Positions 1-5,284 of a DNA stretch of 5,284 bases are shown piece after piece. The notes under the pieces were generated by a model, which did not search any database, was not told the DNA's origin, and saw nothing but the letters and a program-made list of their open reading frames with translations. Position numbers and translations under genes: made by a program. The DNA is from Flavobacteriales bacterium (lineage in GTDB: Bacteria; Bacteroidota; Bacteroidia; Flavobacteriales_D; Crocinitomicaceae): NCBI GenBank assembly GCA_009926905.1, contig RFNX01000381.1, forward strand, positions 1-5,284. The letters run 5' to 3'. The number at the start of each line of letters is the position of its first letter. Within the stretch, counting starts at the first letter, position 1.

Positions 1-7
1 CACTCAA

Positions 8-1651
8 ATGCTACTTGTAAGTATCTCCTTGGCAATTGCTCTGGTTTTACTAAGTATTTGGCGATGGAATTCAAGTTTCTCCAATGGTTCAGGTGGATTT
101 AATTCTACAAATTGGAACGAGCGTTATAAAATTGATAGTAAAAACCCAAATGGTTTGTATTTGTTTTTTCAGTTGATAAAGCTTAAAAATCCCAAACAAA
201 AAATTGTTGTTATAAGCAATGAATACCAATACGATTCTATTTTAAAAAGATCGGAGAATGCAACTTTTTTAATGATTGCTGACACGATTGGATTAACCGA
301 TGACGAATCGACTTTGTTGAAAAAGAGATTGTTAAAAGGAAGTTCATTGTTCTTGAGTGCATCGAAATTTAGTTCAAACTTATTGGATACATTTGGTTTT
401 GATGGAAGAGAGAAATTTGCTTTTGAGAAAAAGATAAAACTCAATTTTGAAAGTAAAAGTGCGTCTTTTTATTCTGTTTTTCAGCAAGATACAATTTACG
501 ATGAATGGACTGGGATTTACAAACCTTCAACAAGTTCGGAGTACCAATTTGATCCACTTATTCGTTTTCAGGCACTTACTGCTCTGCTCAGAATTCAATT
601 GCCTAAAAGTGTCGTGATTCTTCATACCTTACCGCGTACACTTGTGAATTACCAATCGAAGAATAAAAACGCCTTTGAATACAACAATTTTCTATTAAAC
701 CAACTACCAAAAAATCAGACAATTTATTACGTTGAATTCGCTCGAGTTAAAAATGAAGGTGAATCCTATGATGATGCTCCAACTGCAGAAAATAGCTTAC
801 TTACTTTGGTTCTTGAAAATAGAGTGCTGTTGAATGCAATGATGATGGTTTTCTTTACAGCACTTTTATTCATCATATTCAGAACGCGAAGAAGGAAAAC
901 AATCGTCCCAATAATTCCAACACAACCCAATACAACTAAAGCTTTCGCTGAAACCGTTGCTTCGATTTACCTGAGCAAACAATATCCATTAAGTATTTTG
1001 ACAATTCAGAAAAAGAACTTTTTTGATACCGTTCTTCGCTATTATTACATCGATTTGTACCGAAGTCAAGACGATTTTGCTTTGCAGATGCTTTCTGAGA
1101 AAACGAATTACAAAATTGCAGAATTAAAGCATTTGATTGATTGCTTGAAAGTTGAAAAAGAAGTAAGTAATGATTTTGTTAGCAAAACTGCGAAATTGCA
1201 ACATAAATTCTACAAACATTGTGGCATAATTGTTCCCGAAGAAGAGAAATGGAAACCGCAATTTGAAGTCAGTAGAAACATTTGGTTCACGTTTTTGGTG
1301 TTTGTGGCTGGATTTATTTTATTCTCTGCTGGTCTAAACCTCCTTGCAAAATCAAATGGAGCTGGAGTAATTTTATGGATTTTGGGTACATTCATTTTGA
1401 TTTTTGGAACCATACGCTTGATTCGTCCACACATTGCGATTCATCCAAAAGAAATAAAATACTATTCAACTTTTGGTTTTTCAAAATCAATTCCTTTTTC
1501 CGACATTCAAAAAATTGAAATAGTTGACAATTCTATCGATATTTATACCAACTCGAAAACGATTCATTTTTCAAAAATGGATACAATGAAAATTGACATT
1601 ATACAATTAAAAGGATTTATTCACTTAAACAAATTATATGACAACAGATGA
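8..1651 (+). CDS. DUF4350 domain membrane protein with C-terminal two-TM/PH-like extension (5' end may lie outside the window)
   Basis: This is a membrane protein of the DUF4350 family, the usual companion of MoxR and DUF58 genes in Bacteroidota; its biochemical role is unknown. As read (547 aa), it has an N-terminal hydrophobic segment (about residues 2-18). A presumably periplasmic DUF4350 region follows, with the NPNGLYLFFQLI motif at 46-57 and a conserved-looking HTLPRTLVNY stretch at 206-215. A second TM segment (273-291) is followed by the basic stop-transfer RTRRRK. A cytoplasmic helical part (about 298-410) follows. Two further TM segments lie at about 426-447 and 451-470, and a short beta-rich tail (474-547) resembles bacterial PH-like domains. 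Relatives are, from memory, about 400 aa, so the last ~130 residues look like an extension. The ATG at 8 is only the first Met in the window. The frame is open to the left edge and no leader is visible, so the true start may be upstream. The gene overlaps the MoxR gene by 14 nt. The family call is fairly sure; the PH-like call is weak. Confidence 0.85.
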   Translation: MLLVSISLAIALVLLSIWRWNSSFSNGSGGFNSTNWNERYKIDSKNPNGLYLFFQLIKLKNPKQKIVVISNEYQYDSILKRSENATFLMIADTIGLTDDESTLLKKRLLKGSSLFLSASKFSSNLLDTFGFDGREKFAFEKKIKLNFESKSASFYSVFQQDTIYDEWTGIYKPSTSSEYQFDPLIRFQALTALLRIQLPKSVVILHTLPRTLVNYQSKNKNAFEYNNFLLNQLPKNQTIYYVEFARVKNEGESYDDAPTAENSLLTLVLENRVLLNAMMMVFFTALLFIIFRTRRRKTIVPIIPTQPNTTKAFAETVASIYLSKQYPLSILTIQKKNFFDTVLRYYYIDLYRSQDDFALQMLSEKTNYKIAELKHLIDCLKVEKEVSNDFVSKTAKLQHKFYKHCGIIVPEEEKWKPQFEVSRNIWFTFLVFVAGFILFSAGLNLLAKSNGAGVILWILGTFILIFGTIRLIRPHIAIHPKEIKYYSTFGFSKSIPFSDIQKIEIVDNSIDIYTNSKTIHFSKMDTMKIDIIQLKGFIHLNKLYDNR

Positions 1652-2690
1652 TATGGATTTAAACCCTGAATCAATTGGTGAAACGAACAATACACCACCG
1701 ATAATACCTTCAGATGGATTGAGTTTCGAACGTCAAAACAATGATTTGATTTGGGTTTCAGATAAAATCAATCAAGTTCGTGAAGAATTAGGTCGATTTA
1801 TTATTGGTCAACACGAAATCGTTGAATTGCTAATAGCTGGAATTTTTGCCAATGGCCACGTGCTTCTTGAAGGGGTTCCTGGTGTCGCAAAAACGCTATC
1901 TTCAAAAGTGTTAGCGAAAACGTTGAATGTCAACTTTTCAAGAATACAATTCACACCGGATTTGATGCCTTCAGATGTTTTGGGGACGAGTATTTTCAAT
2001 ATGAAAGAGTCGGAATTTTTCTTTAAAAAAGGACCAATTTTCGCGAATATCGTTCTCATCGATGAAATCAATCGTGCCCCTGCAAAAACACAAGCATCTT
2101 TATTTGAGGTAATGGAAGAACGTCAAATTACTTACGATGGTGTGGAATACCCGATGTCATTTCCTTTCTTGGTTGTGGCTACTCAAAATCCAGTAGAGCA
2201 GGAGGGAACCTACAATTTGCCTGAAGCGCAATTGGACCGTTTTCTTTTCAAAATTAAAATTGGTTATCCAGATTTGAGTCAAGAAGAAGACATTTTGAGA
2301 AGATACAAACACCAAGTGGGAGCTGCTGATTTAAATAAAGTGAAAGCTGTTTTTTCAACTGCTGATTTGTCTAAAATCCATACAGTTATGGAAGAAATAA
2401 TTGTAGAAGATCATTTACTGAAATACATTGCAGCCATTACACACAAAACCAGAAATCACGGGAAATTGTTTTTAGGAGCTTCACCTCGTGCTTCACTTGC
2501 AATGTTGCGTGCAGCGAAAGCAATTGCAGCCATTCGCGGTCGTGATTTTGTGACACCTGAAGACATTCGTTTTGTGACTGCTCCTGTTTTGAACCACCGA
2601 TTGATTTTAACACCTGAAGCAGAAATGGAAGGCTATCGAACTGAAGATATTATCAAAGAAATTGTTGAATCTATTGAAGTTCCTCGTTAA
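1638..2690 (+). CDS. MoxR-family AAA+ ATPase
   Basis: This is a soluble MoxR-type AAA+ ATPase (350 aa, a normal family length) predicted to form hexamers and to use ATP to remodel or activate a vWA-type partner, here most likely the DUF58 protein encoded next. Visible motifs are Walker A GVPGVAKT (79-86, with Lys85 and Thr86), Walker B IVLIDE (138-143), sensor 1 ATQNP (181-185, Asn184), the arginine finger in LDRF (Arg201), and sensor 2 in GASPRAS (280-286, Arg284), followed by the helical lid with the VTPEDI motif (305-310). Ala at Walker A position 84, in place of Gly, is frequent in this family and is not a defect. There is no signal peptide or TM segment. The first ~35 residues are polar and probably disordered. 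The ATG at 1638 lies inside the end of the DUF4350 gene (stop 1649-1651), suggesting coupling. An in-frame ATG at 1653, just past that stop, is an alternative start that would shorten the protein by five residues. Confidence 0.95.
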   Translation: MTTDDMDLNPESIGETNNTPPIIPSDGLSFERQNNDLIWVSDKINQVREELGRFIIGQHEIVELLIAGIFANGHVLLEGVPGVAKTLSSKVLAKTLNVNFSRIQFTPDLMPSDVLGTSIFNMKESEFFFKKGPIFANIVLIDEINRAPAKTQASLFEVMEERQITYDGVEYPMSFPFLVVATQNPVEQEGTYNLPEAQLDRFLFKIKIGYPDLSQEEDILRRYKHQVGAADLNKVKAVFSTADLSKIHTVMEEIIVEDHLLKYIAAITHKTRNHGKLFLGASPRASLAMLRAAKAIAAIRGRDFVTPEDIRFVTAPVLNHRLILTPEAEMEGYRTEDIIKEIVESIEVPR

Positions 2691-4022
2691 ATGATTGGAA
2701 TCAGCAACATATTACTGACAAAGCGTTTCTTTTGGGTTTTGAGCACTTTTGTAGTGCTTTATGCCACAGCTTTTATAGATCCGCGTATGTTGGCAGTTGC
2801 TGAGTATGCATTTATTGCGCTTGCCGTTTTGGTAGGTTTGGACTTAGTACTCTTACTTTTGATTAGTAAAAAACCTACTTTCAAACGAACCTTTAACGAA
2901 CGTTTGAATTTAGGCGATGAAAATTCAGTAACTATTCAGATGACGACAGTCGGGGCATTTCCCTGGAATTATGAGCTGAACGAAGGCTTTCCAGATTTTA
3001 AACAGGATAGAGTAACAACTTTCAAAGGAAAAATTTCCTTCAAAGAACCTGTATCCATCAAATACCAATTGCAACCTAAAAAACGTGGACTTTTCCATTT
3101 CAACGATGCATTTTTGTTTCTTTCGACTTTCTTAAAACTAGTGGAAAGAAGAATTGTTTACCCCAATTTGGATGCGTTTCAAGTATATCCTTCCGTTTTA
3201 CAAATGAAGAAATATGAATTATTAGTATTTCAACAACAAAAAACGGGTTCTGGAATCAAACGCATTCGTAGATTGGGAAATGCAACAGAATTTGAGCAAA
3301 TACGAAATTACGTGGCTGGCGACGAGTTGAAGACCATCAATTGGAAGGCAACCAGTCGCAAAAATGAATTGATGGTGAACCAATATCAAGATGAAAAATC
3401 GCAATCAGTTTATTGTATTATCGATAAAAGTCGCACGATGCAAATGGAGTTTGACGGTTTGAATATTTTGGATTATTCTATTAATTCAACCTTGGTTTTT
3501 GCCAATATTTGCTTGCTAAAAGGAGATAAATTCGGAATGTTGACTTTCTCTGATAAAATGGGAGCTCAGATTCCGGCTGATAAATCGGGAACGCAGATGA
3601 AACGTGTGATGGATACGTTGTACGCTCAGAAAACGAAATTCAAAGATGCGAATTTTGAGCAGTTACAAAGTGTGGTTCGACAAAAAATCAAAACACGCTC
3701 GTTACTTTTATTATTTAGCAATTTTGAAAATGAATTTGCGATGCGACGTGCTTTGCCTTACCTGATGCAAATGAATAAAAAGCACTTGTTGGTGGTCATT
3801 TTCTTCCAAAATTCTGACTTAAAGGAATTGGCTTACAAACCACATTATTCACTCAATGAACTATACACTTCTGTTGTTGCTGAGCGAATGATCACGATGA
3901 AAGCAAGAATGGCGCGCGAAATGAAGCAATTTGGTATCCAAACAATTCTCACCAATCCAGAAGAACTTTCCGCCAACGTTATCAATAAATACTTGGAATT
4001 AAAAGCAAGAGGATCTTTTTGA
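2691..4022 (+). CDS. DUF58 domain protein (vWA-like fold, two N-terminal TM segments)
   Basis: This is a DUF58-family protein (443 aa) anchored in the inner membrane by two N-terminal TM segments (about 12-29 and 39-59). A beta-rich region (about 64-165) follows, then the DUF58 core. The signature EFEQIRNYVAGDELKTINWK (200-219), followed by ATSRKNELMVNQYQ (220-233), is diagnostic. The next strand and loop, CIIDKSRTM (242-250), occupy the site of a vWA metal motif DxSxS, here D245, S247 and T249. The remaining Rossmann-like strands are visible at FGMLTFS (281-287), SLLLLFSNF (337-345) and HLLVVIFF (365-372). It is the probable partner of the MoxR ATPase: the start codon directly abuts the MoxR stop (TAA then ATG, no spacer), which implies translational coupling. 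The process served is unknown. Related MoxR/DUF58 pairs have been tied to envelope and stress functions, but nothing here specifies which. No terminator with a U-run follows; repeats begin within 10 nt of the stop. Confidence 0.93.
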   Translation: MIGISNILLTKRFFWVLSTFVVLYATAFIDPRMLAVAEYAFIALAVLVGLDLVLLLLISKKPTFKRTFNERLNLGDENSVTIQMTTVGAFPWNYELNEGFPDFKQDRVTTFKGKISFKEPVSIKYQLQPKKRGLFHFNDAFLFLSTFLKLVERRIVYPNLDAFQVYPSVLQMKKYELLVFQQQKTGSGIKRIRRLGNATEFEQIRNYVAGDELKTINWKATSRKNELMVNQYQDEKSQSVYCIIDKSRTMQMEFDGLNILDYSINSTLVFANICLLKGDKFGMLTFSDKMGAQIPADKSGTQMKRVMDTLYAQKTKFKDANFEQLQSVVRQKIKTRSLLLLFSNFENEFAMRRALPYLMQMNKKHLLVVIFFQNSDLKELAYKPHYSLNELYTSVVAERMITMKARMAREMKQFGIQTILTNPEELSANVINKYLELKARGSF

Positions 4023-4029
4023 TTTCTTC

Positions 4030-4141
4030 AGATTTCTCCCTTTGGTCGAAATGACTATTGGTTGGGTTGAAAGGCGAAAATGCTTTTCATTTTCGCAAAT
4101 ACCTCTATTAAAAAGTCATTCCGAACCGTAGGGAGGAATCT
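4030..4141. repeat. Nested inverted repeat (REP-like palindromic element)
   Basis: The left arm 4030-4055 (starts agatttctccc, ends tcgaaatgac) is an imperfect reverse complement of the right arm 4115-4141 (starts gtcattccga, ends gggaggaatct); only a few mismatches and one extra base separate them. Inside lies a perfect 9-bp stem, gcgaaaatg (4074-4082) with cattttcgc (4088-4096), closing a 5-nt loop cttt plus t. The whole could fold as one long hairpin with an inner stem-loop. It begins 7 nt after the DUF58 stop, so it may protect or end the operon mRNA, but no U-run follows either stem. Arms of the type GTCATTTCGA...GAGAAATCT recur, from memory, in intergenic DNA of Bacteroidota; this was not checked. 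Confidence 0.7.
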
Positions 4142-4164
4142 TTGAATGCTAAAAACAACAATTT

Positions 4165-4212
4165 GTCATTTCGATTGAAGTAAAACCACAAAAGCTATAG
4201 AGCGAGAAATCT
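4165..4212 (+). repeat. Third, split copy of the intergenic repeat arm
   Basis: This segment begins gtcatttcgattgaag and ends gagcgagaaatct, matching both ends of the right arm at 4115-4141 in the same orientation. About 20 nt of unrelated sequence lies between the two matching ends. With the two arms of the nested inverted repeat it makes three related segments in under 200 nt, which supports a repeat family rather than a chance palindrome. It lies about 75 nt upstream of the candidate promoter of the superoxide dismutase gene. No coding potential is visible. Confidence 0.55.
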
Positions 4213-4287
4213 AATCAACAACCAAAAGAACACTTAATTTCACATTCATTTCTTTTAATTTAACAACTCCATCAAACGAATTTTATC

Positions 4288-4295
4288 TAATTTTG
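4288..4295 (+). promoter_or_regulatory. Candidate Bacteroidota -7 promoter box for the superoxide dismutase gene
   Basis: The octamer taattttg matches the Bacteroidota -7 consensus TAnnTTTG exactly. It lies 37 nt before the ATG at 4333, which would give a 5' untranslated leader of about 30 nt. No TTG-type -33 element is visible at the expected distance upstream (roughly 4262-4272), so the assignment rests on one box in AT-rich DNA. The leader before the ATG (aactaaaaacataaatt) is A-rich with no Shine-Dalgarno site, as is usual in this phylum. Confidence 0.45.
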
Positions 4296-4332
4296 ATTTA
4301 TTCAAAATAATAATTAACTAAAAACATAAATT

Positions 4333-4932
4333 ATGGCATTCGAATTACCAAATTTGGCTTATGCTTACGACGCATTAGAACCAAACATTGATGCAAGAAC
4401 AATGGAAATTCACCATTCAAAACATCATCAAGCGTACACAACGAACTTAAATAACGCAATCGCTGGAACAGATTTAGAAGGAAAAACAATCGAAGAGATT
4501 TTAGTAGCTTGTAAAGACAAACCAGCTGTAAGAAATAACGGTGGTGGTTTCTGGAATCACAATTTATTCTGGGAAATTATGGCTCCAAATGCGGGTGGTG
4601 AACCAACAGGAGATTTAGGTGCAGCAATCAATTCAACTTTCGGTTCATTCGAAGTATTCAAAGACGAATTTGCAAAAGCTGCAACAACGCGTTTTGGCTC
4701 AGGTTGGGCTTGGTTGTGTGTAACGGATGGTAAATTGGAAATCTGTTCTACACCAAATCAAGACAATCCATTAATGGGTGAAGGTTGTTCAGGAACTCCA
4801 ATTTTAGCTTTAGACGTTTGGGAACACGCATATTACTTGAACTACCAAAACCGTCGTCCTGATTATATCAACGCTTTCTTCAATGTAATCAATTGGGAAG
4901 TTGTTGCAGCAAAATACAGTGCAGCTTTATAA
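4333..4932 (+). CDS. sodA: Superoxide dismutase, Mn/Fe family (Mn-type signature)
   Basis: This is a cytosolic superoxide dismutase (199 aa, full family length) that converts superoxide to oxygen and hydrogen peroxide. There is no signal peptide. Metal ligands are His27 (in MEIHHSKHH), His76 (in FWNHNLFW), Asp161 and His165 (in DVWEHAYY). Tyr35 is the likely gateway tyrosine, and Glu164 the likely dimer-bridging glutamate. The second-sphere glutamine falls at Gln143 in PNQDNPLMG, while the alternative Fe-type position (residue 72) is Gly; this is the Mn-type arrangement. Phe73-Trp74 before the second ligand is closer to Fe-type enzymes, so a cambialistic enzyme is possible. The ATG at 4333 is the only start giving the conserved FELPNLAYAYDALEP N-terminus, and an A-rich leader precedes it. 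The gene stands alone: a candidate promoter lies upstream and an intrinsic terminator downstream. Leucine codons are only TTA or TTG and 8 of 9 prolines are CCA, suggesting high expression. Confidence 0.97.
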   Translation: MAFELPNLAYAYDALEPNIDARTMEIHHSKHHQAYTTNLNNAIAGTDLEGKTIEEILVACKDKPAVRNNGGGFWNHNLFWEIMAPNAGGEPTGDLGAAINSTFGSFEVFKDEFAKAATTRFGSGWAWLCVTDGKLEICSTPNQDNPLMGEGCSGTPILALDVWEHAYYLNYQNRRPDYINAFFNVINWEVVAAKYSAAL

Positions 4933-4952
4933 TCAAACACTAACTTTTTTTC

Positions 4953-4985
4953 AAAGGGTTGCTTCGAAAGAAGCAGCCCTTTTTT
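4953..4985 (+). terminator. Rho-independent terminator of the superoxide dismutase gene
   Basis: A 13-bp stem (4953-4965, aaagggttgcttc, with 4970-4982, gaagcagcccttt) contains a single G-U wobble and closes a GAAA tetraloop (4966-4969). The T-run 4980-4985 follows and partly overlaps the 3' arm. It begins 20 nt after the stop codon. The reverse strand has no comparable T-run after the stem, so it should act mainly on plus-strand transcripts. Confidence 0.93.
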
Positions 4986-5002
4986 ATACATTGAATTCAT
5001 AA

Positions 5003-5209
5003 GTTCAAGCGATTTTACCAGAATCGTTTCAGGATAAGAAACTTTCATACAGCGTTAGCGAAGGTTTAAGCGAAGTTGCTGTTCGCGTAATCGAAGATGG
5101 AGCAATAGAACAAAAGCACGAAGCGATAAAACCGAGTGGTCCGAAGGAAACGCCTTATGAAAGTTTAGAAAGCAGTTTTCTTTATTTTTTCTGCTTAGGC
5201 AAAAAGTAA
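5003..5209 (+). other. Start-less 68-codon open frame (gene remnant or part of a dispersed repeat)
   Basis: From just after a TAA at 5000-5002 to the TAA at 5207-5209 there are 68 sense codons with no ATG, GTG or TTG, so nothing here can be called a normal gene. The translation has a polar, Glu/Lys-rich first part (for example SVSEGLSEVAVRVIEDGAIE) and an aromatic end, ESSFLYFFCLGKK. The segment follows the superoxide dismutase terminator and has no visible promoter. The aromatic end is encoded by one half of a palindrome, so it may reflect DNA structure rather than protein selection. Similar short endings occur, from memory, in hypothetical proteins of Bacteroidota, which would fit a dispersed repeat. 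No function can be assigned. Confidence 0.35.
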
Positions 5210-5226
5210 AGGAAAATTATTGCTTT
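5169..5226. repeat. Long imperfect palindrome
   Basis: The segment ttttctttatttttt (5176-5190) pairs with aaaaagtaaaggaaaa (5201-5216) with one bulged G and one G-U pair, closing a 10-nt loop ctgcttaggc. Outside it, aaagca (5169-5174) pairs with tgcttt (5221-5226) across a small internal loop. The main stem is almost all A/T, so it would be weak as RNA, and no terminator-like GC stem is present. It looks like the end of a repeat element. Confidence 0.5.
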
Positions 5227-5241
5227 TTTCAATCGTATATT

Positions 5242-5284
5242 ATGAGCTTAAACCTTTTAGAACGCTTATTTTTACAAAAAAAGA
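5242..5284 (+). CDS. Possible 5' end of an unidentified gene, cut by the window edge
   Basis: An ATG at 5242 opens a frame of 14 complete codons, MSLNLLERLFLQKK, that is still open at the right edge. The peptide resembles a plausible amphipathic N-terminus but is far too short to identify. The upstream DNA is AT-rich with no Shine-Dalgarno site, which is normal in this phylum, and no clear promoter was seen: a tatatta stretch just before the ATG is too close to leave a leader. It could equally be chance. Only the sequence to the right can decide. Confidence 0.35.
   Translation, partial: MSLNLLERLFLQKK

Noticed and set aside
169..444. Minus-strand open frame (91 codons) inside the DUF4350 gene
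   Set aside because: It lies wholly within a well-supported plus-strand gene and its translation shows no recognisable domain.
1210..1518. Overlapping open frames on both strands in the DUF4350 C-terminal region (1210-1434 minus, 1282-1518 plus)
   Set aside because: The plus-strand frame of the TM/PH-like region is continuous to a stop that overlaps the MoxR start, and the alternatives have low-complexity, unrecognisable translations.
1863..1898. Ala in place of Gly in the MoxR Walker A motif (GVPGVAKT) as a defect
   Set aside because: Ala before the Walker lysine is common in MoxR-family ATPases, and Lys85 and Thr86 are intact.
1808..2071. Minus-strand open frame (87 codons) opposite the MoxR Walker A/B region
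   Set aside because: It is a shadow of a conserved ATPase gene with all motifs intact.
3222..3404. Minus-strand open frame (60 codons) opposite the DUF58 signature
   Set aside because: It is antisense to the conserved DUF58 core, with no leader or family features.
4074..4096. Perfect 9-bp hairpin as a terminator of the MoxR/DUF58 operon
   Set aside because: No T-run follows on either strand and the stem is only moderately GC-rich; it fits better as the inner part of the nested repeat.
4023..4332. CRISPR array from the repeated GTCATT-type arms
   Set aside because: Only three imperfect copies, one inverted, with irregular spacing and no uniform spacers.
4863..5048. Minus-strand open frame (61 codons) overlapping the superoxide dismutase 3' end
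   Set aside because: It runs across the intrinsic terminator and the conserved C-terminus of the dismutase, and its translation is not recognisable.
5070..5086. Small hairpin gcgaa/ttcgc
   Set aside because: A 5-bp stem in a region rich in gcgaa-like words is expected by chance.

Overview
The window looks like chromosomal DNA of a Bacteroidota bacterium, most likely a Flavobacteriia/Flavobacteriales member. This rests on low GC content with A/T-rich codons, A-rich leaders without Shine-Dalgarno sites before the starts, a TAnnTTTG-type -7 box, and the gene order DUF4350 - MoxR - DUF58, which is common in that phylum. TGA, TAA and the other stops behave as in the standard bacterial code. The species cannot be named from the sequence.

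Positions 8-4022 hold three tightly packed plus-strand genes: a membrane-anchored DUF4350 protein, a MoxR-family AAA+ ATPase (14-nt overlap with the first gene), and a two-TM DUF58 protein with a von Willebrand A-like fold (start codon directly after the MoxR stop). The spacing implies one mRNA with translational coupling. In this family the soluble MoxR hexamer is thought to act as a chaperone-like ATPase on vWA/DUF58 partners at the inner membrane, and the DUF4350 protein is a conserved membrane companion. The physiological substrate is unknown. The operon probably starts upstream of the window, and the first reading frame is still open at the left edge.

Positions 4023-4332 are non-coding. 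They hold a nested inverted repeat (4030-4141), a third related repeat arm (4165-4212), and a candidate -7 promoter box about 40 nt before the next gene.

Positions 4333-4932 encode a complete cytosolic Mn/Fe-family superoxide dismutase with all four metal ligands, transcribed alone and closed by a strong intrinsic terminator (4953-4985).

Positions 4986-5241 hold no convincing gene. There is a 68-codon open frame with no usable start codon that ends inside a long imperfect palindrome, which looks like a dispersed repeat or gene remnant. A possible new gene begins at 5242 and runs off the right edge.

No wholly new system is evident. The most unusual coding feature is a C-terminal two-TM plus PH-like extension on the DUF4350 protein. 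The most unusual non-coding features are the two palindromic regions.
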